DNA from: Tenrec ecaudatus
Lineage: Eukaryota; Chordata; Mammalia; Afrosoricida; Tenrecidae
Direction: 5' to 3'
Assembly (NCBI RefSeq): GCF_050624435.1
Contig: NC_134546.1
Span: 10,377,001-10,441,000, forward strand
DNA: 64,000 nucleotides
Positions 11,133-21,779 of this stretch are shown piece after piece. Within the stretch, counting starts at the first letter, position 1, and each line of letters opens with the position of its first letter. The notes under the pieces are model-generated. The model saw only the letters and a list, made by a program, of their open reading frames with translations, searched no databases and was not told the DNA's origin. The position numbers and the translations under genes were made by a program.

Positions 11133-12010
11133 GTGGAGGGCTTAGAAACAGAGTCAATAAGCTTCTGATACTTGTTTTAGCCATTTAAAAACTTTTTTAA
11201 AAGTATAATTCTATCGCCAAGACAGCTTTTAATGCCCCTTCTATGATGAAATTTAGCATGATAAAGTACTGACTGAACTTCTTGTCAAGTATATTTAAAC
11301 ATTTACTAGCTTAGTTTGGATAATTTAAGGGAAAAAACAAACTGCAGCCAAGAAAATAATTGGAAAGAAATGGCGGAAGACGATGGGAAACTTGGGTACT
11401 ACATACTTTTAAAATTAACAACATCCCAAGAGGTTCAATATATTAAAAAAAAAAAAGCAACAGATTCTTTGAAGAGGAAGTATATTACATATGTATTGAA
11501 TTATACTTGTTTTTAAATACATGAATGTTTATGATTAATTGAGAGAGGAATGATAAATGTTAGGATTTTCCTTAAGTTTAGGCATCAGCAACATGTTTTA
11601 ATTTTCTGTAAAAGTATTACAGGATGAGACTATCCAGAATGACTCTCCAAAATGAAGTTTAATGTGGCAAAAAAATGGCAAAAAAAATCTAAACAACTTT
11701 GCCTGAGACTCTGAAATCACAATCAGCTCTTCTTAGAATAACAATACGTATTTTTGAAATCATCTGACCATCTAAGCTTATTTCTGTAGGTAACTGCTAA
11801 TTAATAGGCTCAATCAGATACTCATGGATTATGTCTATCGAAACAAACAAACAAACAAAAAAAAAACCAAGACATTTCTATTGAAATGAAAAAACATCTC
11901 TGACATTTGCTCAAGAAATTTTGGGCTTTCCCTTAATTCCTTGTAAATTAATTTATAATCAATAACAAGAGCAGCAGCAGCCAGGTCCTGCTAAGTTTAC
12001 AGCATTCACC
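11133..12010. other. Sequence without recognisable feature
   Basis: AT-rich, with short A-runs at about 11445 and a (CAAA)n run at about 11843. No gene or repeat family was recognised. Confidence 0.4.
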
Positions 12011-12014
12011 ATCT

Positions 12015-12372
12015 GTCAGTCTATCTTACGGGGAACTTGTGTGCATCTGTGATACTGGAAGTTATGCCACTGGCATGTCAAATACCTGCAGGACACCCAT
12101 GGTAGACAAGTTTCAGCTGAGCTTCTAGGGCAAGGCGGACTAGGTCCAAAGGCCCAACAATACACTCCCAAAAGAAAAACTCCCAAGAAAAACTATGAAT
12201 CACAACAGAATATTGTCTGAGAAAGTGCTGAAAAGAGGAGTCCCTATGTGACACACAGCAGTGGATTCAGGATCCCAATGACTGTGAACATGGCACAGGA
12301 GCGGGCAACAAGTTCCCTTTGATTGTACACGAGGTCACCATGAACCGGAGCCCACTCACCCAGATCTAACAA
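12015..12372 (+). mobile_element. RTE LINE deletion derivative (5' region fused to 3' end)
   Basis: The first part ('gatactggaagttatgccac', 'ggtagacaagtttcagctga', 'gcttctagggcaaggcggac', 'agaatattgtctgagaaagt') is the 5' region of the afrotherian RTE. The last part ('aacatggcacaggagcgggc', 'gaggtcaccatgaaccggag') is its 3' end. The whole ORF2 between them is absent, so this is a short non-autonomous form. The copy at 51.4 kb has the same plan. Confidence 0.7.
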
Positions 12373-12374
12373 CA

Positions 12375-13120
12375 CATGTAGTATGCTAGGAAATTATTTT
12401 CAACCTCTGGAAGGAAAAAATGTTTAAAGCAAAGATCTATTTATGGGAACATGAAAATGCTAGAACTTGAAATCGTATCCAGATCTTTCAGTCACCAATC
12501 ATTCTGGTCTTGAGGTCCCCAAGCTAAGTCTGGGATAATTTTTCTCCTCAGAAGTCAACTTTACAGAGAAAAACAATAAACACCACCACCACTAGTGTTA
12601 AAAACAATGTGCAACAACCCAGATCCCTTGAAAGACTGACTTCTATTTACTTTCCCTGTATATATTTAGAGGGATCCTAGAGAAGGCTGAAAATCTATAC
12701 ACAGAAAAGTGCTTCGTGGAATGAATGCCATGTTTGCAGACTTCAGCTAGAATCCTGTCCCATATGAAAAGGCTGCCAGATACTGTACTTGTAACAAACA
12801 TCTTCATCAGGTTTCCTTCCTTCCTCTGGTCTTAAATATGTTTTATCCACTCTTTTTTGTCTTTCCTTTTACAACAGCTTTTGGAACAGCCCAACTTTCA
12901 CAAAGAAATTCCTATGACTACCTTCCGTGCCATCATGTTATTTGTCATTTTAAAATCTTATTATACTCAGTTAAATACATATGCAGTACAGTACTCCATC
13001 CACTTTCCTGACGCAATTAAAACCAGGCTAGTTCTACATTGATGCACTGTGGTAAGAAAGATATATCTCATTCGAAGTCTTTGGGCTTTAAAATGTCAAC
13101 TAGAGAAACGTCTGTCTAAA
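12375..13120. other. Sequence without recognisable feature
   Basis: No gene, named repeat or simple repeat was recognised. Confidence 0.4.
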
Positions 13121-13122
13121 AA

Positions 13123-13242
13123 ATACCATATATACTCAAGTATAAGTCAACCTAAATATCAGCGGAGGGACCTAATTTTACCACAAAAACTGCAGTAAAA
13201 ATATGCCGGAAAAACTCAGCTTACACATGAATATATACGGTA
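13123..13242. mobile_element. Short palindromic MITE-like element
   Basis: A 120-bp unit with inverted ends: 'ataccatatatactcaagta' on the left, and 'acatgaatatatacggta' on the right, which is its diverged reverse complement. The interior 'cctaattttaccacaaaaac' recurs, inverted, in the copy at 28275-28393. Size and terminal inverted repeats fit a non-autonomous DNA transposon. I cannot name the family, and the target duplication is not clear. Confidence 0.7.
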
Positions 13243-13469
13243 ATAGTTGTCCACAAAGCAGAAGTACCACAGCCCTGACCTTCTGGACAACCGCAGCCAT
13301 GCATATCCTGAAACGACAGAACTCTTATTATGCAAGCGACATTATGACAACCTGAAAGGCAGCTGAACAAAGTCAAGTGGAAACATACTTATGCTTCCAC
13401 TTGAAATCTGTCTCAGCAGCACTTAGCAGTATCCCCACTGCACTCTGCAGTCATTTCCTTGAGGGCAGT

Positions 13470-13674
13470 GAGTGGTTCTCAACCTTCCTAACGCCGCGAC
13501 CCTTTAATACAGGTTCTCATGTGGTGGCGACCCCCAACCACTAAATTATTTTTATTGCTACCTCATCACTGTCATTTTGCTACTGTTATGAATTGTCCTG
13601 TACATATCTGTTCTTCAGGATGTATTAGGCGACCCTGTGAAAGGGTCGTCCGACCCTCGGGTTGAGAACTGCTG
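13470..13674 (-). mobile_element. SPIN-type hAT transposon, second copy, reverse orientation
   Basis: It reads 'agtggttctcaaccttccta', 'acgccgcgaccctttaatac', 'ttgctactgttatgaatt', 'gcgaccctgtgaaagggtcg' and 'gggttgagaactgctg', the reverse complement of the SPIN plan seen at 7.77 kb. The first base and the last inverted-repeat bases have changed, and I see no 8-base duplication. The ends, or the copy as a whole, are more eroded than the first. Confidence 0.88.
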
Positions 13675-13675
13675 C

Positions 13676-15774
13676 ATTAAGAGATAAGGAACCCTCCAAG
13701 GCGAGAATGCACACCAGTCAACCCTAAGTCCAGTCTTTGGACTCCAGTTGCAAAGACACGGTGTAAATAGGAGCTTCCTTAAAGTACAAGTTTCTCTGGT
13801 AAATCTGGTCTGTGAACGCTGGGAAAAAAATTAAAAAGGTTCAACATCACCCACAGTAAAATCACTTCACTGCTAATTTTAACGAGATCATAGGTCTCTC
13901 CATACCTTCCACCCCCCAAGTATGCCACTAAGAAGCAATCTACAGCTCACATTTTTCTTTCAATAAATACTACTCATACATTATAGCACTTCTACCTCGC
14001 TAATAAAAACCTACATGAGTTTCCTCGTTAAGAGCTGCAAATTTATTAGATGAGACATCATAATCAGTTCACTACATGCAACTTTTCACACACATTTAAC
14101 TGTTCTATTTTTCCAACTGGTGTTTTAATTTCAAGATCTCTCTCAGATTAGTAGAGAAAGGGAACAGGTTGGAGGTATGGGGAGAATTACCAACGTAACA
14201 AATGCTATTTCTTTTCTGATTGCCACCACCAGAGTCTACAATCTAGTGGGGGGCGGAGGGGGACAACTAGATAACGCAAAATAAAACAGAAGCAGCATTT
14301 AGGATAAGCGAAAGGTACGTCTTGATACTACCATTCACATCGTTAGTCGCCTCAAGACAAAAAAACAACTAGTAAACACAATACTGGATTTTAATTTCTG
14401 GTTCCTTCCAGTTTTGTTCCACCACAAAACATACTTGTCCTCAGAGTTGAGTCTTTTATTCCAGAAAGGCTGTTGGGGAGAATACAAAGTAAGAGGAACT
14501 TATATGCTCTACTGGGCATAGTGGCCAAGTGCTGGGGGGCTAACGGAAAGGTGGGTCGTTGAACCCCAGAAAAAAGAAAGCGGTAGTCTGCTGGCAAACC
14601 TTAAGGAGAAGTTCTACTGTCCTAAAGTGTCTCTATGTCTCAATCAATGGGGCAGCAGTGGGTTATGACTCTTTTCCCCTTGCTTCTCTCTACAATCATG
14701 ATGCTGTTTTGAGATACGTAAACCTGATCACATTTTTCTGTCAGGGATAAACAAAACCTATCATGAACCCAAACAGAAGAACTGAATCTTCACCATTAGA
14801 AGTGCTAAACTCACACTACTGAGCAAATAGAAACAACAAAAAAACCTCCACTAAGCCCCAAAGCTAACATTTCTCTTTAATTATAAAAGTAATGCATATG
14901 CAATGTGGAAAACAGGCAAGGCCAGTTTGGAAACAAAAGATCTGCTGCCATAAAAACTAGCAACATTTTGCAAAACAAGAAAAAGTAAACTTCCTTTGAA
15001 TCTAAAACATATAGAAGACCCTTTCTTACACACCTAGAGCTTCATTCAGCCCTTGGCACAGCCAGAATCTGATCGTACATCTGGAACTATTTGCTAATAA
15101 CCAATTTGATAACCAAACTAGGGGAAGGCCGTTGGTGCTGTTAAAACCCACACATTCCCATGATTAAAATCAGCTAAGTGGACATTTAAAAATAGCTCTC
15201 TTTGCCCCCATTACTGCTCTCTTGCCTCGACTTGCACATGCAAAAATTAAGGTAAATGGTGAGTTTCTGATTTACAATATTTTTCCGGCTCGGAGCATGT
15301 TTCCGTAGGCCTGTGCGGTTTCAGGGTTGAAAACACTCTCAAGAAAAAATATTGTTTTAACTACCTAACCATTACCCAGACTTCTTTCAGACTTCAGTGG
15401 CCGTGCCAGTAAAATGAGCATCCTCAACTCCTCCACCGGGCACTGGAGAACGCGTTATTACTCATAAATGCTTTCAGGGCTTCGGGCACTCGGCTCAGAA
15501 GATCAAGGGTATCCATCAATTAAAGGGCTCTCCGGGACCTCAGTTTACCCACTTACGGAAACTGGCTTCTTAACTTGCTTCGCGCAGGGCCCCGGAGGTG
15601 TCATTAATTAGTGTTTGTAAAAATGCCGAGATGAAAGGCGATGCGAGAGCCACGTAGCGACGGGGACAACCATCCGAACAAATAAAAAGAATGACTAACT
15701 TGGAAGTCTGCGTTATGTAAGGAAGGAGAGAAGTTCTCAGATCCGCACAAACAAAAGGAAAACCCACGGCCCTT
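13676..15774. other. Sequence next to promoter, no recognisable repeat
   Basis: No SINE, LINE or LTR was recognised across this 2.1 kb, unlike most other stretches of this length in the window. It would be the start of the first intron if the minus-strand gene model is right. GC content rises towards 15.5 kb. A secondary donor-like TTTCC|GTAAGT lies on the minus strand near 15555. Confidence 0.45.
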
Positions 15775-16055
15775 TGTTTCTTTCATTTCTCTCTCCCTCC
15801 GCGGAGCCGCCCGCTCGGCGGCGCGGGGTCGGCCGGGCGCGGGAGCGCGGGGGGCGCCGGGCTCCGAGTCAGTCGGCCGCCCGCGGTGGGGGAGGGCGCG
15901 CCGGGCCCGCTCCTGACAAAGGCGCTCCCTCCGGCGCGGGCGCCGCAAATGGGGCGCCCGGACCCGAGACGCCGGCGCCGAGGAAGTTGCGCGCCCGCCT
16001 ACCCCGCACCCCTCGCCCGCCCCGCCGCGGTCCCTCCCGCCGCGGCTGCCGCCAC

Positions 16056-16064
16056 ACTCACCGG
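16056..16064 (-). promoter_or_regulatory. Splice donor site, minus strand
   Basis: CCG|GTGAGT on the minus strand: exon end at 16062, GT at 16061-16060. It matches six of six intron-side consensus bases (GTGAGT). It lies within the CpG island, as expected for a first-exon donor. Confidence 0.6.
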
Positions 16065-16430
16065 ACGACTGCCGGCGCCGGAATCCCTGCACGGCCCCCC
16101 CCCGAGACCCCGAGGGAGCGGGGGAAGTGTGTGCGCCGTGGGCGCGAGGAGACAGCCCGGCGTGCCGCCGCCGCCGACCACGCCAGCCGGCCAAGCCCGG
16201 CGAGGGGAAGTTCACCGCGGAGCCTAGCGCTGAGGAGCCGCGGGCGGACAAGAGGCGCAGGGCCCGCTTTGTGGCGCGCTCCCGGAGGGCTCGGGACAAA
16301 TCCAATCGCGAGGCGAGGCGAGGCGGCTGTGGCTGCTGCTGCTGCGGCTGCTGCTTGCTGGAGGAGGAGGCGGCGGCGGCGGCGCCCCCCGACGGTCCCC
16401 TCCGCCTCACACCGCCTCTGGGTCACTGAC
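16062..16430 (-). other. Predicted untranslated first exon of an unidentified minus-strand gene
   Basis: On the minus strand the sequence downstream of the GC boxes runs for about 370 bases to CCG|GTGAGTGTGG, a near-consensus splice donor with exon end at 16062. The long minus-strand frames over this stretch begin with GTG rather than ATG, and the 268-codon frame has no ATG before the donor. The exon is therefore best read as 5' untranslated. A run encoding Ala/Ser/Gln/Pro repeats comes from CGG and CAG runs typical of 5' leaders. The TSS is placed only approximately, just inside the GC boxes. Gene identity is unknown. Confidence 0.5.
16302..16306 (+). promoter_or_regulatory. CCAAT box (NF-Y type)
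   Basis: CCAAT within 'aaatccaatcgcgag'. On the minus strand it lies downstream of the assumed start, so it may equally serve a rightward transcript. Confidence 0.35.
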
Positions 16431-16445
16431 ACACACTCGGTGGGA

Positions 16446-16475
16446 GGGGCGGGGACAAGTGGGAAGGCGGGGCCA
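16446..16475 (+). promoter_or_regulatory. GC boxes (Sp/KLF type)
   Basis: GGGGCGGGG at 16446-16454 and GGCGGGGCC at about 16467-16475 are two closely spaced Sp1-type sites. They sit just upstream of the predicted leftward first exon. Confidence 0.6.
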
Positions 16476-16536
16476 GAGGGAGGTGTCGGGGCAGGGCCAC
16501 GGCGGTGGGCGGCCCGGCATGCCCAGAGGGATCTCG

Positions 16537-16548
16537 GGAGTTGTAGTT
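16537..16548 (-). promoter_or_regulatory. ZNF143 / THAP11-type motif
   Basis: The minus strand reads ACTACAACTCCC, a close match to the ACTACAAYTCCC core of ZNF143-bound CpG-island promoters. It lies about 100 bases upstream of the predicted leftward exon, a usual distance. A second 'gcatgccc' block lies nearby at 16518-16525. Confidence 0.65.
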
Positions 16549-16684
16549 CTCGGGCTGACAAGAAAAAGGCTACATTGTTGGGACCCTTCCAGCGCTCGCC
16601 TTGCACGGCGCATGCCCAGCGGAAGAACGCTTGGCCCCCGTTGTTCCCATGGCGACCAACACGTTGACCTGGGGGAGCTCCTTC

Positions 16685-17340
16685 AGTGAAAGCGGCTGTT
16701 CACTCACCAAACAGGGCCCGGTTTTGTATTAAAGGTTACAAACTTCCAACTTACAAACAACCCAGAATTATGTACCGACAATGTCAAGCCGATTAATATT
16801 ATAATTTGAGGTACATGCAATGGCTTACAACAAATGAACACTACTCAGGGATGCGCATCAAAGCATTATCATGTTTAAAATGTTTTAGTGTATCTGAATG
16901 TGTTTCTTTAATGCTTTTTCTGCCTAAAAATCTTTATAGTACACTATATACTGCCTACTAAGACCAACATTTGAGAGTTGTACCTAATTGTTCTGATTTG
17001 CATACAAATTAGATTGAAAGACAGGAACGGAACTCAATAATGAGTGGACTGTCTGTCTCGTCTGTGAGGGATCCTGCTCTTAGCAAGTCCTCTTCTCTCC
17101 ACCCTCAACTTCTATCCTCGCCACTCAAATAACCAATGAAATGGATCATCCTGCACGCTCTGCAGTCTCCCCTGCTGCTGAATTTTCTGCCCTTTTCCCG
17201 GGCTTAAATTCCCTCTATCTGAAACACAAGCTTCTGTGCTCAGACTTACAGAAATATAGTGGTTATAAGTTAGGTTATAAGATTGTTAGATACAGCTATA
17301 ATACACTGTAAGAATCCCATGTTAATTTCATGTCTCCATT
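16685..17340. other. Sequence upstream of promoter, no recognisable feature
   Basis: AT-rich DNA with a sharp drop in GC from the island. No gene or named repeat is visible. Confidence 0.4.
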
Positions 17341-17344
17341 AGTG

Positions 17345-17460
17345 CACGACTTGAAGGTTCAGGAAACCCATAGGGGTGGGGTGTTGGAGGTCAGTTCCAC
17401 TCTGCCCTTTAGGATGGCTGTGCATTGGGATCAACTCAATGGCAGTGAGTTTTTGTGTTT
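17345..17460 (+). mobile_element. AfroSINE, 3' fragment
   Basis: 'ggaaacccataggggtgggg' passes into 'cagttccactctgcccttta', 'gggatcaactcaatggcagt' and 'gagtttttgtgtttg'. The head is absent. Confidence 0.8.
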
Positions 17461-17481
17461 GGGAAGGATTATTTTTTGTTT

Positions 17482-17645
17482 GTTTGTTTTTTAAACATTT
17501 TATTAGGGACTTGTACAACTCTTATCACAATCCATACATACATCAATTGTGTAAAGCACATCTATACATTCTTTGCCCTCATGATTTTCAAAGCATTTGC
17601 TCTCCACTTAAGCCCTTTGCATCAGGTCCTCTTTTTCCCCCCTCC
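17482..17645 (-). mobile_element. LINE-type retroposon 3' tail, antisense
   Basis: The poly-T side ('tttttaaacattttattagg') is followed by 'tacaactcttatcacaatcc', 'atacatcaattgtgtaaagc' and 'gcatttgctctccacttaag'. This is the inverse of the tail family at 34.1, 50.4 and 59.2 kb. It is 5'-truncated at about 160 bp. Confidence 0.88.
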
Positions 17646-17649
17646 CTTG

Positions 17650-18618
17650 GGGAGGGATTTTTATTTATTTATTTGGTAATTTTAAGGTAAGAGCAAGATT
17701 GTTTTCATTTTAAGGCCTGTCTTTTTAAAGATATACAAATTTTATAAAGTAGCTTTACATTCAAAAGATTACTGGAAAGTTGAAAATTTGGCATATATGT
17801 CATTGCATGTATAGTTGTTTATATAAGTTTATTTGCAAAGTTTCATTTCTACTGGCATGATGAACTTTTAAATGCAGCCACACTGGGCAACCGGGAGCGA
17901 ACAGGCCACCCGTCAGGGTGTTGAAGAATTAGATGCATTACTTGATCTTCTGAGGGCTGAAGGTCCTGACCTAAGCCTTTTTGTTTTCCCTCTCTGGCTA
18001 CATAGACTCCCCGTACTCTGGAAGAAAAAGACCAGTGTTTTTAAATTAGAACTACAATTTGGAGCAGAGAAAGTTAAGCTTTTCAAACAGTCTCAAGATC
18101 AGAAATCCTTATGCCTGCAGATCCACATAATTATTCACTCATTAAAAACAAAAAACAAACACTTGGCTGGGTATAATTGCCAGTTCTGGGGGTGGTGATG
18201 GAAGGTGAAGAAAAGTGGTCAATTATGATGCTTTTGTTGGCATGCAACAGAAAACCCAACTTTAAACTAACTTAAGCAATAAAAAATTTTATTGTCGTAT
18301 CAGAATCAAAAGTCCAGTGAAAAGGCAAACTATAAGGCAGGTTGATTCAACAGCCCAGCGATGTCATTAAGAACCATGTTTTGGTGTGGCTCCTTATATT
18401 TCTTTCCTTATTATTGGTTCGTTTCATACAATGGCTGCCAGCAACTCCTGTGACTGTCTGCCCATCAAGGTCCACACAGAGACCAGAAGACAAGTCTTCC
18501 AGAAAGAAAACCCTTGGAAGGCCCAGTAATTGAGGCGCATGTCTACACCTAAACTGAAAAGGGTAGCAAGGAGAATGTTAGGCTAATTATATTAGGACTA
18601 AGATATAGGCTTTATTTC
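17650..18618. other. Sequence without recognisable feature
   Basis: The 108-codon plus-strand frame at 17872-18198 resembles no protein family known to me. No named repeats. Confidence 0.4.
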
Positions 18619-18621
18619 TCC

Positions 18622-18820
18622 AAACCAAAACCAAACTCACTGCTATCCAGTCAACGCTGACTTGTAGTAATGCCCATCACCTGGTGGGTTTCTGAGACTG
18701 TAACTGTTACAGGGAATAGAAAGGCCAGTCTTTCTCTCTTAGAGCTGCTAGCGGTTCTGAAGTGACAACCATGCAGATCTCAGCCTAATGCATAACCACT
18801 ACACCACCAGGGATCCTAGA
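18622..18820 (-). mobile_element. AfroSINE, full length, antisense
   Basis: 'aaaccaaaccaaac'-like tail, then 'ctgctatccagtcaacgctg', 'ggtttctgagactgtaactg' and 'ggaatagaaaggccagtctt', and the complete head 'cataaccactacaccaccag' plus 'ggatcc'. The end-to-end order is preserved. Confidence 0.9.
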
Positions 18821-19254
18821 TGCCCCCAAATTCAGAGTACCATATATGGTAAGGAGGAGATCTCCAAATGAAAAGATACAGAAAGCGGAACAGATACCAA
18901 TGAGGGGACCACAATATCTGCCACAGAAACAAGTCAAGAGTGTCTATGTGTTACGCAAGGGGTCTGAACAGAAGACCTTAGTGAAAACTAACACCATCTA
19001 GATGGTTGTTGAAATGATAGGATAGACAGGCTTAGCAGGGACAGAATGCACAGCTGAAAAGGAGGAGTCCATGAGTACCCTGGAAAATACCGCACATAAA
19101 GAGTAGGCAGGAAGATCATGAAAATAAAATAGAAAGAAAGAGTAGAATTGGGATTCAGCTAGTTCACGTCAGTATGACCATACTCACTGTTAAAAAAAAG
19201 GAAGTTAAAGACCACCAGATAAAGCCCTGTTGGTTGGCCCCTTCAGTTCCTTTA

Positions 19255-19466
19255 GACATCCTGGTGGTAGAGTGGGTGGAGTGTTGGGCTGTTACCTGAA
19301 AGGTGGTCAGTTTAAACCCAGTAGCTACTCAGTAGGAGAAAGAAGAGGCAGTTGGCTTTCATCAAGATTTACAGCTTGGGAAATCCCATGAGGCATTCTA
19401 CTCAGGCCTCAGGGCCACTATGAGTCAGAATGGACTTGGTAGCTGTGGGTTTGGGTTTGTTTTGGT
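19255..19466 (+). mobile_element. AfroSINE, full length, sense
   Basis: Head 'catcctggtggtagagtggg', then 'gctgttacctgaaaggtggt', body 'ggaaatcccatgaggcattc', and end 'gtcagaatggacttggtagc' with a 'gtttgggtttgttttgg' tail. Confidence 0.9.
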
Positions 19467-19467
19467 T

Positions 19468-19610
19468 TACCAAAAACCAAATCCACCGCAATTATGTAGG
19501 TCAATTCCCATGCATAGGGATTTATGACGAGTCCCGATAGTGTTTTCAAGACTTTGCTTCATCTTTCTCCATCAGAGTGGCTGGTGAGATTGCAGCAGTG
19601 ACCTTCCTTC
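19468..19610 (-). mobile_element. AfroSINE, antisense, partial
   Basis: It starts at the tail ('accaaaaaccaaatccaccg') directly after the previous sense copy, so the two SINEs meet tail to tail. The body continues to 'tttctccatcagagtggctg' and then decays. Confidence 0.7.
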
Positions 19611-19954
19611 CCTGGCTGTCCCGGCCTCTCCCTCCTCCCTTCCCTAGGATCTCATAATTAAGGTGGCAACCCCTGGCTGCAGTGAGAGTGTTCGTAGTTC
19701 AGATCAGAAGGCAGAGCCACTTGTACTGAAGTCTAGCTTGCTACTTATTCAAATATAGAGGGCTGATTATGTTGGACATGATCAAACTATGGAATGATAT
19801 GACATGTATTAATTCCCAAGTTAAAGCAACAACAAAAAAAGATTCAGGAATGAGTTCTGGGCTCACACTAAATCCTAGCTCCAACTTACGAACAATTAAT
19901 TCTTACATCATGGCTCTGCTCCATACCTTCAGGAAATGATTACTGAAGATAAGG

Positions 19955-20882
19955 GTGCCCCAACAAAGTGTGTGAAGAAAGCAGATGGTGCCCGGCTATC
20001 AATCAGAATTGTGTCTGGGGTCTTAAAGGCTTGATTTCAAACAAGCAGCCATCTGAGCAATGGGTCAACTAAGTCCACACAGAAGCAGCACATCAGCTTG
20101 TGTGATCCAAGGGTGACAGTTACAAATTCAAATATGGTGAAAAGTACCAGAGCTAAAATTATGGACACCCAATTTGGAGAAGGCTATGGATGACAGTGGG
20201 AGCCCAAAGCCCACCTGCAGAGTATCTAGTCAGACTGAGCTGCTGGCAGATTGGCTCTAGCTAAAGCAAGAGTCCTGGACAGCTTTACTATCAGGTAGAG
20301 ACCATTGTAATCTTGATTATGGTGGATCAAACTCATTATTTCACCAGTTGACCTCCTTATAGACATGACCTGCATTTGTACTGGGAGGGTAAGTATCTCT
20401 TAATTGTTCCATGACAGAAATTTCTTCCCTGGCTTTTTGAATGTTGATGAGGATCTTTTCCCTCTTACTCATTATTTGTATTTTTGTCTTTATACTAATA
20501 ATGATCTGCCTTATCCTTACCACCTTAGTGTGATTTGTTTTCATTGTTTTCTGTTGGGTTTCCTAGCTGTGAAGCACAGGAGGAGTCGATGCATAATGAT
20601 AATAACTGATACAAGGCGTTATAGGGAATGCAGGGGTCGGGGATGAGTGATAGGGAGGGAAAGGGGATTTGGGAGTAAACAATGAAGGGGGGAGAGGGAA
20701 GGGAGTGCTAGAACTGATTGTGATTTCACAACTCAGTTTAGGGGAGATTTAACCATGGGGTGGGAGTAGGCTCTAAGATGGATGTGGTGGTGATTGTAAA
20801 ACTCCCCTTGATATGATTGAACGACTGAACTATTCAATTCTATGATATGTCATTTATGTGCCAATAAAACTATTGGGGGAAA
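19955..20882 (+). mobile_element. LINE-mobilised retroposon with LINE-like 3' end
   Basis: The 5' part holds one unit of the block that is triplicated at 44.0-44.5 kb ('gtgaagaaagcagatggtgc', 'gtctggggtcttaaaggctt', 'caagcagccatctgagca'). The 3' end 'attctatgatatgtcattta' then 'tgtgccaataaaact' matches the end of the element at 45.2-45.76 kb. Most of the interior is unfamiliar. Whether this is one element or two joined ones is not certain. Confidence 0.6.
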
Positions 20883-21139
20883 AATAAATCTAAAGGACTG
20901 AAAAGTATGAGTCATCTTCTCCTTCCAGACATGAGAGAGTAACAGGATCTGAGTATCAACCCACTATAAACAATTAGAAAAAAATGGACAAGCCCCAGGA
21001 AATGTGTAGACATGAAGTAACAGGCAGTGCAGGTCTGTCTGTGATATCTGATAAGAGAGAGAGTGAGAAAAAAAAATGAGGCGAGTCCTAATAACTTCCA
21101 GGCATTCTATCAGGAGCAATTTCCAAACCACAGTGCCAA

Positions 21140-21285
21140 GAAAACCAAAATCAAACTCACTGCCAGTTCATAGCGACCCTGCAACTATAAATCTTTAGGG
21201 AAGTTGACAGTCTCCTTTTTCTCCCTTGGAGTAGCTGGTGGGTTTGAACCTGCAACCTGGCGGTTAGCAGCCTTGCTGAGTTGAG
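21140..21285 (-). mobile_element. AfroSINE, antisense, internally shortened
   Basis: 'accaaaatcaaactcactgc', 'cagttcatagcgaccctgca' and 'ggagtagctggtgggtttga' are present, together with the head piece 'ggcggttagcagccttgctg'. About 50 bases of the body are missing around 21185. Confidence 0.82.
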
Positions 21286-21584
21286 GAGACACAGATGAGG
21301 GTTCAAGGAAACCAAAGTGATTAGAATCTGCAGGTCAGATTTCCAGAAAGGAGGAGCTACGCAGAGAAAGAATTGTGGGCATGGACACAGTTTACACATG
21401 GGGAGAATGAGGATGAAACAACAGGAGGCTGGGCAAAAATAGCTGCAGGAAGAACAATTATTAGAACCCCACATGGTTCTGGGAATTATTCAAGGTGTCT
21501 TCAGACAGAGGAAAACGATTTCCCTGAATATATGGAACATTCCAAAGAAACTGAGCCTTACATATGAGACAAAATGAACCCTCA

Positions 21585-21779
21585 AATGGAAACTCAAGCT
21601 CTCTGCCATTGAGTTGATTCCAACTCATAATGACCCTACCCTACAGGATAAGTTAGAACTGCCCCTGTGGGTGTCTGAGATTATAATGGGAATAGAAAGC
21701 CTTTCTCTTGGAGAGCAGATTTGGTTCCACGCTGCTGACCTTGTCGTTAGCAGCCCACGATGCCTCCTGGGCTCCTAGA
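21585..21779 (-). mobile_element. AfroSINE, full length, antisense
   Basis: 'ctgccattgagttgattcca', 'taagttagaactgcccctgt', 'ggaatagaaagcctttctct' and the head 'cgttagcagcccacgatgcc' with 'tcctgggctcct'. Confidence 0.9.

Larger units (their letters stand above)
15775..16680. promoter_or_regulatory. CpG-island promoter
   Basis: About 900 bp of dense CpG and very high GC in otherwise AT-rich DNA, free of repeats. It contains GC boxes (16446-16475), a CCAAT box (16302-16306), CTG/CGG-type short runs (16332-16383), a ZNF143-type site (16537-16548) and an NRF1-like GCGCATGC at 16608-16615. Such islands mark constitutive, often bidirectional, mammalian promoters. The minus-strand splice donor at 16061 points to leftward transcription. 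I cannot name the gene. A rightward transcript is possible, but I see no comparable donor on the plus strand. Confidence 0.85.

Noticed and set aside
15604..16667. Several long overlapping open frames (up to 297 codons) on both strands across the CpG island
   Set aside because: GC-rich DNA lacks stop codons by composition. The 268- and 182-codon minus-strand frames start at GTG, the translations are low-complexity Arg/Pro/Ala/Gly, and all run through the predicted splice donor.
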